Shown one piece after another: positions 36,870 through 48,428 of a stretch of DNA of 64,000 bases. Position 1 is the first letter of the stretch. The number at the start of each line of letters is the position of its first letter. The position numbers and the translations under genes are program-made. Below the pieces are notes generated by a model. It did not search any database. It was not told the origin of the DNA and saw only the letters and a list, made by a program, of their open reading frames with translations. The DNA is from Panulirus ornatus (Eukaryota; Arthropoda; Malacostraca; Decapoda; Palinuridae). The DNA is taken from positions 13,350,197 to 13,414,196 of the forward strand of contig NC_092261.1 in NCBI RefSeq assembly GCF_036320965.1, read 5' to 3'.

Positions 36870-38042
36870 AGAGTAATGGATAATAAAGAGCCAGACTACA
36901 GAAAAGTTGTAAAAAATTTATTGAAGAATTCTCAGGTGAGATGGCGCGTTGTTGTGGCCTGGGAGAATAATCCTGGCGAGGGTTGGGGTCTGGGGCTGTC
37001 TGGGGTCGAGTACGGGGGTGCATCTGGGGGGCCTGATCCTCTGGGGGCTCGTCCTTGGTCGGCTTGAGGAGGACGTGACTCTGGGGTGTCAGGAAGTGCT
37101 GGTGCAAGGAGCGCTCCTTCGGGGGTGACGAGTGTACCTGAAGTGCCAACTGAGAGAGGTTAACTCCACGAGGGATGGTGGCAGTGTGTGGGATGTTGGG
37201 GCTGTGGGGCAGGGTGGCAGTGCGTGGGATGGTGGCAGTGTGCAGCATGGCTGCGGCGTGTGGGATGGTGGCAGTGTGTGGGATGGTGGCAGTGTGTGGG
37301 GTGGTGGCAGTGTGTGGGATGGTGGCAGAGTGCGGGGTGGTGGCAGGGTGTGGGATGGTAGCAGTGCGTACCTGGGACGCTGTACGGTCATGCGGATGGA
37401 CAGTTTCGAACAGCATTGCAGTTTGCGGATTAGGAGCAGTATGATCGTCGGGGACGGTATGAGGAAGGGTGCCAGAGTGGAGGAGGGTGCCAGTATGACC
37501 CTGGGGAGCAGCGGTGGGGAGGGTGGCAGTCAGGGGAACCTGGGGAATAAGCTGAGCATCTTGGGGTAGGGAGTGCTGATGAGTTGAGGCGAGAGTCTGG
37601 GGTGCGGGGTGAACCTGGGGCGCTAGATACGACTGAGGGGAGAGGTGAGTACGAGACATGGTAGATGGGAGCTGAGGATCTGCCTCAGACCCATCCTGGG
37701 CTCCTGACTGAGCCCCAGATTGCGACAGGGCCTTCTGAAGAGGTTCACATCGCAGAGACAAGGGAGGGGAGGAATCGCCGCGGGCTGTAGCGGTGGTGTC
37801 GCCCCTCAGGCTGAGCCGCGAGAGTCTGGAGGGAGAGTGGATCTCCACCCGTGGGGTGGTGATGTCGTCTGCCTCCACCTCCACCACGTGCACGGGGCCG
37901 CCACGTAGGGAGTGGGTCCTCGGGCGATGACCCCGGTGTGACGTGCCACCGGGGGCGCTGCGGGTGGAGGCTCGCCTGGATGACCTGCGCGGGGTGACCT
38001 GGGTCACCACCACGGGGCCCGGGGAGAACGTCGTCAGGAGCT
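36868..38042 (-). CDS. Side-family exon G: cytoplasmic tail and stop
   Basis: The acceptor CCTTCCTCGACAG is at 38043; the phase-1 join gives ELLTTFSPGPVVVTQV. About 390 residues are open to a TAA at 36870. The tail is rich in Pro, Ser, Thr, His and Gln, with basic serine sites such as RRSSRRAST that resemble kinase sites. Near 37350-37170 it contains an in-frame repeat of HTATIP-type hexapeptides (18-bp DNA unit). The DNA is GC-rich compared with the flanks, as expected of coding sequence. AATAAA signals lie at 36869-36864 and 36922-36917. It may be the terminal exon; a late splice removing the last hydrophobic residues is possible. Confidence 0.7.
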
Positions 38043-38187
38043 CTGTCGAGGAAGGGCCTAACTGAGTACACACGGTAGTCTGATGTATACATACACAGAC
38101 AGACGTGTACGTAGATATCTGTGTACATACACGTCCACATGTAGCCGTATATATATAAACACATGCACAAATACATGTATGTACATG

Positions 38188-38246
<59 letters not shown>

Positions 38247-41200
38247 ATAGATGAATGTATACATAAAATTGATTGCATAGATAAATGTATACACAACTTT
38301 ATACTCATGCATGATCATACGTACAGACAAACACATATATGAGGCGATATCAGGAGGCATCAAGAATGGTAAATTTATGGAAACAAAACTTTCCCTATAT
38401 GCGAGGCCAGTTTTACGAAATTCCTTATCGGTAACTTAGAAAGGAAAACAGAGACCCAAAAAATGCTGCACACGCCTCTTGAATTTTTTGTTTTTCTTTC
38501 ATTCGTAGCTCTCTATTTTTTTTTTTTCTCTCTCTCTCCTTTTTCCACAGACAGTACGCAATGGAGCCTGCATAGAATTTTTCCACTCGTAAATGAGATA
38601 GATGTGTCAAACTGTGACGAAGCGGTGAAACTTTTCTACATAAAGTGTGAACCGCAGCGATGAGGGTGGGAGGAACACGGTTCATCCATTACTGGGGGTG
38701 TTGATATACACATGAAATACATTTGATACGTCAAGATTAAAGCGCAGAGGAGAGCGAGTAGATAGTTGGACGCCAGATGTGAGGGGGGGCTTATAGTGGT
38801 GACTGGTGTAGCAGGACTTACCACAGTGGTGGTGACTGGTGGAGCAGGACTTACCACAGGAGGGGTGGCTGGTGCAGCAGGACTTACCACAGAAGGGATG
38901 ACTGGTGCAGCATGGCTGGTGGAGCAGGACTTACCACAGGAGGGGTGACTGGTGCAGGACTGGTACATGACCCCGTGACGCAGCTCCAGCAGTGGGTCGC
39001 GGGAGGCGTTGCGGTTGTGGTGAGTCTTGCCTGGGGAGGAGGCCGAGGAGGAGGAGGAGTGGGCACGGCGGGCTCGGCAAGTCACCACTCCCGCTACCAC
39101 CACCGCCACGCCTACCACCAAGCCCACCACCACGCCGGCGACCACCACGCTGACGGCAGTCCCGCCGGCGTTCTGTGGGAAGTCTGTGGGCGTCGAGGGC
39201 TCCTCCACGTTGTTCTTCGCTGCTTGAGGAAGCAATTAGGTTTCAGTCATTATGCCAAAATGCGAATCTTTTCTACGATCTTAATTTCTTTTATGTTTAC
39301 TCACAAAATATAGAATTTTTTTTTCCTATTTTTTTTCTTTTAGCAGTCCTAATTTTCTTGCGAATTTTCCACCTGTCTTCTCCTAGTTTACTTAACATAT
39401 TTCCATGAGGTTACACTTTTAAATTACCTTTTTTTTATTATATTGATAAATGAAAGTTATGTAATCTTTGCTATCTCATTTTGAAAAGCTTCAAGAATAT
39501 CAAGTTGATATCAAATCCCTTCCCATACAAATAAATGCCTAAAGGCAGAGTTAAACTGGTTTCAATATCCAGTTGCGTCTCAGGTCTTCACTTTATATGT
39601 ATCAGGTCCGCTTCCTGTTCTTAACGTTTATCTTCTTAACAGAATTCACTTAAATAATACGTGACAGAGACTGAGCTTGAAAGAGACCAGCAGATAGGTA
39701 ATGACGGCCGATCATTCAATAACAATCAAAGCAAGTCATTGAAAAGGAATAGGATGTTATCTCGTGAAAACACAGCAGTTAATCTGTATAATAAAGTTAA
39801 TAATGCCTCCTTCGGTCTTCAGGATTAGCCCATGGCTCTATGTTGGGTCCTGTAGCTGTGTCGCCCCCCGTGAACTGTATTCATGAACTCGGTCGCCGTC
39901 CATCACGACCGTTGCGAGTTCCGTTTGTCTCCCATGACGCCTGGTCTGAACCCGCCCAAACCCGAAGTATAAGTAGCCGACTCGTTCGTCAGTTTGTGAG
40001 GAATGTGTGTGTGTGTGTGTATCACCCAAGGGTGTAATTTAGTTGACTTACTGTGGGTTTTAGTCCTTTCGACTGCCCGGGGCCATCAAGGTCATCAACG
40101 TCAAGTGAAAGCCATCAATGGAGAGACAAATGCAACGCCTCAATAAGGTATTCGGGATGATTCGAAGTCCATACACACTCCCACTACACATGTAGCCAGT
40201 TACTGCGCTTGTACCACGATGATGTTTATTTCTGATTTGACGACTTTGCCTGCTGGATGTTTATGCGTGCCTAGGGGCCGCCTGTAGTAGGCCCTCTGTG
40301 TCCGTGTGTTTGTATCTCTTGTGGGCTGTGGATCGTGCTTCAGTTGGACTCAGGTTCGTTTACTCCTCTGTTCACGTTCTTCTAGGAATGGCTTCTGCAC
40401 GCATGTTCCATACTGCCTTAGGGAAGTCCAGTTTCCTGATTTTGTTGCTGGAAGTGGGCGTCTTGCTGTTGTGGAATTCTGACCCATTGTTCCATCAAGA
40501 GATTCGAATCAGGTACCCTTTCCTCTAGAAAGATTGGCTCTGTAGGGTCTTCCCTATACTACTTGGCAAACTCTCTCTAGTAAATGCGAACGTTGGAATT
40601 CTCTCCTAAAAAAAAAAAACTCTCACAGCACTTTACGATTACTTTTTCATGCCGTTCATCATGTAGTCTATGTGTTTACGATAACTTTTCCACACCGTTC
40701 GTTATGTAGTCCATGTGAGTTAGGTTATCAGATTTAGTGGCCTCATTCCGCTCAGAGGAATGTAGGTGACCTTTCGTTGGCATTTCCCTTGTTTGGGTAT
40801 GTGGGAAGTCTTAGGGAGCTTCGTCTGCTCATTTTAGCTTCCTGGACGATTCGATCTAGGTCACACAGTTCGAACAGGCTGCCTCGTTGAACCTTGCCCT
40901 GTCTCAAGCTTCGTTTGAGGCCTCAGTGGACAGTTCGGATTCCAAACATAATGAGACCCAAAGCAGTTGGGATATACAGTGGCCTACCCCTCGTACCCAT
41001 ATGTTCCCTACTTCATACACCGTGCTGGTGGGTGACGCTTGGAGGAGATCCCGTACCTCTACCTGTATGTACACTTGGATGTCATATAACCAGATCTCTG
41101 ACACCTCTAAGACCTGATTGGGTCTGTAACGTATGCTCAATGTTCGAAAAATCCCCAATGTACTATCTTAAATCTTCCCGGTACATCTCCTACCCAGTGT

Positions 41201-42206
41201 AGGATCACTTTAATTGCTGGTGATGTTATCCTTACCCACAGTCCCCCTCTCTACCTTCAGCACCTGAGAGGGCTTCTCAGCCTCACTCCTAGGATAACGT
41301 AAGGCGTATCCCAGCGTAACACATCCTCGTCGCTGTTGAGGTCCATCGTCTTACGTCTGTTCTCAGTCCGTAATAGACAATTGCCAGACCGCCAACAGGG
41401 CTAGCCGGCACCAAAGTAAACAAACCCGGTCTATGGTCAATAGCTCCTAGTCTTGTCAACATCCCCTGTTCGACCGTTAAGCAGTGATATTACTCCACAC
41501 TGCGTCTCTCCAAATTTGCCCCTTCGTCGCCACCACTGACGCAACACAAAACGAGTCCCACACGAGAGACCCAGTGCGACATGAAGTGCGAATGCGAGAG
41601 ATCCGACAGTATCTCTACTCGAGCGAGACCACGAAAGAAGTGCTTCTTGGGTTTACGTACGAGATCTTCCGTTTTCTGTTCTTTAGTTGATGTGAATCAA
41701 GCTTTCAACCTGAGGTCTCCTTTGAAGCTACAATTGTTACTGTCCCATCTGTCTTAAGCTCTTATCTTGCTAAGGACAAGGAATGGCTAGTTCCTCATAA
41801 TCTCCAATGGAAATCGGGTTATAAAAGTAGTGTCGTGTGCGGCTGTCCCCCCCCAACGAATGTTATAATCATCATTCACTTTTGTTCTTATGGTCTCATT
41901 CATTACCAAACTGCTACTCTGAACGAAACTTTAGCAGCATTTTCTGCTTTAATCGTAGTCATTTTAGATCTCTTCCTTGACAAGAGATTCAGATTCATGC
42001 GGGAACATGTTAATTCTTTACGAAACTCGGGTGCTCATTCCCAGGAGAAACTTTTACTCTAAGCTAATCAGGGAAGCCATTGATTCGTACTCGAATGTGA
42101 CGAAAGACGTCCAACCTAATTCATTGCGTAAAACGCGTACATACGCACATAGTAAAGATAAACAAATCCCCTCCCTTTCGTATCAACCCACACAGACAAA
42201 CACGTA

Positions 42207-42246
<40 letters not shown>

Positions 42247-43012
42247 TGTAAAACTGTCTCCCCGCAACGCCCAAATAGTAATAACACACACAAAACACCA
42301 TTCGCCACCCCAGGACACATCATTCGTCTCCCCAGGACTCACAGTTGACTGGTACGCCCTCGGGAGCGACCTGCTCCGCCTTGGGCGTGTCCGTCTTCAG
42401 GAGGAGGGTCGTCTCCTGGCCTCGGGCCTTGGCGTGGCTAGCATACACGTCCATCAGGTAGTCCCTTCCAGGCGCCAGGGAGGTGATGTTAAACCTGGGC
42501 TCACTGCTGTTGTAGGCCGCCACCACCACAGGTCCCTCCCGCACCTGTAACACCGGTCGTTAGTGCACCGTAACGCTAGTGATTAAACGTCCATTTACAC
42601 CTGTAATTAAAGGTCTATTACACCTGTGATTAGTGGCGGATGACGTGTGCCTCCCACCATTACTGCTGGGCCGCCCTTTTCGTCCTCCTGTACCTGTGAT
42701 ATATGTGGTTAGTGGAACCAATGCATCTGTGGCTAGCGATCACGTCTACATCTGTACGGCATTTGTTGTCACTCTTCTCATAACACCTGTGTTTGATACG
42801 CTAAAATATCATTCCTTAGCGGCCATTCCCACAGCTGTAACACCCCCTGCTTGTCTCAGCCATCCCCACACCTGTAACACTAGTCTTTGAAGAACCACTT
42901 GTGCACCTGTTACATCTGTGGTCAGACCCCTTCTGCAACCCTTGTCCGTAGCAGCATCTGTAACATCTGTCCTTAGACTGAGACTCCCACACTTCTCACA
43001 TTTGTCCTGAGT

Positions 43013-43094
<82 letters not shown>

Positions 43095-43692
43095 GAGGGT
43101 ACCTTACGTTTGCTAATACAGGAACCTGATAGATTCTGACACAGGTGTCTGATGGTGTCTGACACGGGTATATAGCGGTTTCTAACACTGAAGCCTAATG
43201 TTTTCTAACAGTGATACCTAATTATTTCCGATACGTGAACCTGATGGTTTCCACCACTGATACCGAATGGTTTCTAACACAGGTAACTAATGTTGTCTAA
43301 CAGGACTTGATGATTTCAAACATAGGTACCTAACAGTTTCTTACACATGTAACTAATGGTTTCTGACAGTTCCTAACATATTTACTTAATGGTTTCTGAC
43401 AAAGGTATACCTAATGCTTTCATACTCATGTCCCTGACGGTTTCTAAGATAGGCACCTAATGTTTTCTAACACACAGGTACCTACCTAACGGTTTGTAAC
43501 ATATGAACCTGATGCTTACTAACACATGTACTTGTTGTTTTCTAACACACGTACCTAATGGTCACAGTGACACCTGTAACATATGTGTCTAATTGCTTCG
43601 TCTGTTGCACTAGTCCTGGTCTTTGACTTGTAACAAGTGTGAATAATGACTTTACATGAATGAGCGCAGTGGACAGACTCTGAGTGGTGCAG

Positions 43693-43772
<80 letters not shown>

Positions 43773-43783
43773 GCACACACATA

Positions 43784-43832
<49 letters not shown>

Positions 43833-45084
43833 ACACACACACATGTATAGCTGTGTATAGCTAAATCATAGCTGACAAAGAATGGGGTAAGTGCTATCTA
43901 CACGACGTTCATCCTGGAAAACAAACAAGGCCGGTCCTCACCACAATGTGGTACGTTTGCGCCAGCTGGCTCGAGGTGACGCCCTGGGAACACGTGACTC
44001 CAGCTGAGTCAGTGGTGACGTCATGGTAATGACAGCCAATGAGCGGGCTCGGCTCATCTGTAAAAGAAAAAAAAAAAACAAAAGACAGGAGGAAATCACA
44101 CATCAAAGTTGTCATTTGACGTTTTATCTGAATAACGGGACAGTGGAAGATAGTGTGGTCACAAGGGTCACGTGTTAATGAGGTGGGCATCCCTGATCGT
44201 AGGGGGATGTATCTGCGTGTAGATCACTCCATGGATTGAGGTGAACATGGGGTGTGTCCAGTCTGCTGTGGGAGGAGGAGGAGGAGGCTTGAAGGGCAAT
44301 AGGTATGCCTCTGAGGGAGAGAAGGGTAGCGCCTGGTGTATAGGTTTATAGGTGTAGTCTTACCTGAATACTTATCATTGTAGAAAGAGAGAAAGTGATG
44401 AGCCGTCTCCTAAAAGGGCCACAGCCCTACATTTGAGGCCACAGTGGTTCGTGTCTATGGAAGTTGGCCACATCCACTCACGTGAGGCCACAGTGGTCCA
44501 TGTCTAAGTAAGTTAGCCACATCCACTCACGTGATGCCACAGTTGGTTCGTAACATGATGAATATGGCCACACCCCTTCATGTGAGGCCACAGTGACCCA
44601 TGCCATGATTAATATGGCCACATCCCTTCATTTGAAGTCACAGTGGTCTGTGTCATGAGGGACATGACCACCTCCATGTATGTGAGGCCACAATGGTCCA
44701 TGTCATGAGGGATATAACCACAGCGATGCATGTTAGGACACAGTGGTCCGTGCCGTGACGAGTAAGGCCACATCCATGCAGACGAAGCCACTGTGGTCTG
44801 GGCTGTAAAGGATGTGGTCTTTTGAGGGTAAAGTGGTCCGTGCCATGAGGGATATGGCCATTTGTGGGCACAGCTGTCTCTGCTGTTATGGATGTGGTCA
44901 TTCCATAACGTGAGCCAGTGAAGGTAATGAACAAGATGGAGGGAAGGAAAACCACTGGTCTTCGGGGAGCCTCGTAATTCCAGGATTTTCAAGGTTTAAA
45001 AGGAGATGCCATGGGCTCTAGATTAGATCAAAGAACAGTGCTGTGATTGGGAGGGGGAAAAAAAAAGACAAGACGTTGGTGGAG

Positions 45085-45173
<89 letters not shown>

Positions 45174-47541
45174 ACTGATTACAGTAAGCCTGTGGGACGC
45201 GACAGGTGAGGCACTGGCGAGTGGAGATGGCCCCCTCGGATGTGTACAGCCTGTGACGACGCTCAGGGAAATGGGATGTTTGTGAGAGATAACAGGTAAC
45301 TAGGCTGTAGCGACTGTGTGGAAAACTAATCCGTCTACTTTAGACTGATAGACATAGCACAGACCGAACGTGTCTCAATTCAGGATATGTCGAGTGAAAG
45401 GGGAGGGAAAAAAAGGGGCAAGAGAAAAGGAAAGTATAAATCAACCAGGGTTCAACGGGGGGTATTACTAGACTTAACTCCTAGAGGTTAGAAGAAAAAT
45501 AAATGGAGGGGGTGGGGGCTGGCTGCAGGAGGAGGGGAAAGACAAAAGAAGATACCACACAGCTCAGCTGTTCGAGGAAAGAAAGAAGTATCTGAAAGGT
45601 CAATCCTCAAGTGTCCAGTCGCCACACAGAAGCCGAGGGAGGCAGCAGCTTAGAACCTTCCCCTGGTAGCAGGGACACATGGAGACAGGTCATGGGGAAC
45701 TAAGGCCAAAAGGATAACTGTGGAACAGGTGGAAGGCCAGCGACATCACGTCTTACTGGAAGGGATGACTGTGACGAAAGGCTTTGAATTCCGAACTCAC
45801 AAACGTAGAGTTCGATGAAGAAAAACAAGTGTTAATGATGAGTTATGAGAACAACAGTGTTACTGATGAGTTATGAGAACAACAGTGTTACTGATGAGTT
45901 ATGAGAACAACAGTGTTACTGAGTTATGAGAACAACAGTGTTACTGAGTTATGAGAACAACAGTGTTACTGAGTTATGAGAACAACAGTGTTACTGAGTT
46001 ATGAGAACAGCAGTTACTGAGTTATGAGAACAACAGTGTTACTGAGTTATGAGAACAACAGTGTTACTGAGTTATGAGAACAGTGTCACTGAGTTATGAG
46101 AACAGCAGTTACTGAGTTATGAGAACAACAGTGTTACTGAGTTATGAGAACAGCAGTTACTGAGTTATGAGAACAACAGTGTTACTGAGTTATGAGAACA
46201 ACAGTGTTACTGAGTTATGAGAACAACAGTGTTACTGAGTTATGAGAACAGTGTCACTGAGTTATGAGAACAGCAGTTACTGAGTTATGAGAACAGCAGT
46301 TACTGAGTTATGAGAACAACAGTGTTACTGAGATATGAGAACAGCAGTTACTGAGTTATGAGAACAGCAGTTACTGAGTTATGAGAACAGCAGTTACTGA
46401 GTTATGAGAACAACAGTGTTACTGAGTTATGAGAACAGCAGTTACTGAGTTATGAGAACAACAGTGTCACTGAGTTATGAGAACAGCAGTTACTGAGTTA
46501 TGAGAACAACAGTGTCACTGAGTTATGAGAACAGCAGTTACTGAGTTATGAGAACAGCAGTTACTGAGTTATGAGAACAACAGTGTTACTGAGTTATGAG
46601 AACAGCAGTTACTGAGTTATGAGAACAACAGTGTCACTGAGTTATGAGAACAGCAGTTACTGAGTTATGAGAACAACAGTGTCACTGAGTTATGAGAACA
46701 GCAGTTACTGAGTTATGAGAACAGCAGTTACTGAGTTATGAGAACAACAGTGTTACTGAGTTATGAGAACAGCAGTTACTGAGTTATGAGAACAACAGTG
46801 TCACTGAGTTATGAGAACAGCAGTTACTGAGTTATGAGAACAGCAGTTACTGAGTTATGAGAACAACAGTGTTACTGAGTTATGAGAACAGCAGTTACTG
46901 AGTTATGAGAACAGCAGTTACTGAGTTATGAGAACAACAGTGTTACTGAGATATGAGAACAGTAGTGTTACTGAATTATGAGAACAATAGTGTTACTGAG
47001 AACAACAGTTACTGAGAACAAGTATTACTGAGTTATGAGAACATTAGTGTTGCTGAGTCAAGGACAACAGTGTTACTGAGTTATGAGAACAACAGTGTTG
47101 GTAAACCTCCCCTCTCCCGACAACAGATGCTTGGGAATGCTCACCAACGATGAGGATGTTGAAGACGCAGGGCTGGCTGGCGGGGCCCACCTCGTTGTTA
47201 GAGAGACACTCGACCCTCTGGGTCCCGCCACCGCTGCTGCTGTTGTCTGCTACTGCCCAACCCACAGACGCCAGCCCCTGGTCCTTGTGGTGCAGGGGAG
47301 CCCTTATCTGTGGTGGACACGGATTAGGGGGTAATGGAGAGGAGAGGCCTTTTATATGTGGTGTAGACGGGTCAGAAGTATAGGTAAGTGGTGGACAGGA
47401 GACCTTGTCTGTGGTGGACAGGGATCAGGGATACAGGTAAGTGTGGTAGGGAAGCCCCTTTGTGGTGGACATGGATCAGGTATATGATAAAAGGGGAAAG
47501 TCTTATCCGTCGTGGACAAAGGACGTTCATCAAATTCATGG

Positions 47542-47615
<74 letters not shown>

Positions 47616-48331
47616 AAACGAGGACATTAGGGGAGAGAGAGAGAGAGAGAGACAGAATGACAATACATTTCTATAACGTAATTATTACATATAAACGAAC
47701 CGGAAACAAGGCCTTTATTTATCATCCTCATTTCGCATTTTCACATTCACGTAATGCAACCATCTCTCCCCACTTGCTTTCTCTTCCATTCTATTACCTT
47801 TAACGCTATCCTCGCTGCTTACATAGACCCATTTTTTTTCCCTCCTCTCTATGAGATGAGCTAGTGTGCTCCTCCACGGTGTTCACCACCGCCACTAGAC
47901 CCAACAACCTCCACCATACACCCTGTATTCACCATTTCCTTACCCCTCAGAGCCTTTACGTATCACTGTCATCTCCATCTGTTACCTCCACCAATTATTC
48001 CACGTACGATCTATCATTTCCCAATAAAGTCTCAACCCATCACAATCTCCACCATCAAGGTTATTACTCTTCCCCTCACCATCATTAGCGTGTTCACTTC
48101 CCCAACAGAGCCAAGGAGTGGAACTTACCTGTTCCATGCTGGGGGTGAAGGTGACGCTCTCCCAGGTGTAGGTGACCTCTGGTGGAGAAGCCCTGACGTG
48201 GCACTCCATCTCCACCTTCTCCCACACAGACGCCAGCACCTCCCTGACACCTTCCCACGCACACACCGGGGCGTCTGTGTGAGAGAGAGAGAGAGCCTTG
48301 TTAGTGCTTTGTGAGGGTAGTGTGTGGAAGT

Positions 48332-48428
<97 letters not shown>

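Noticed and set aside
37132..37569. Glycine-rich plus-strand ORFs
   Set aside because: Shadow of the Side tail exon on the opposite strand.
45824..47095. Possible CRISPR or satellite centromere array
   Set aside because: No spacers, and at 1.27 kb inside an intron it is an ordinary minisatellite.
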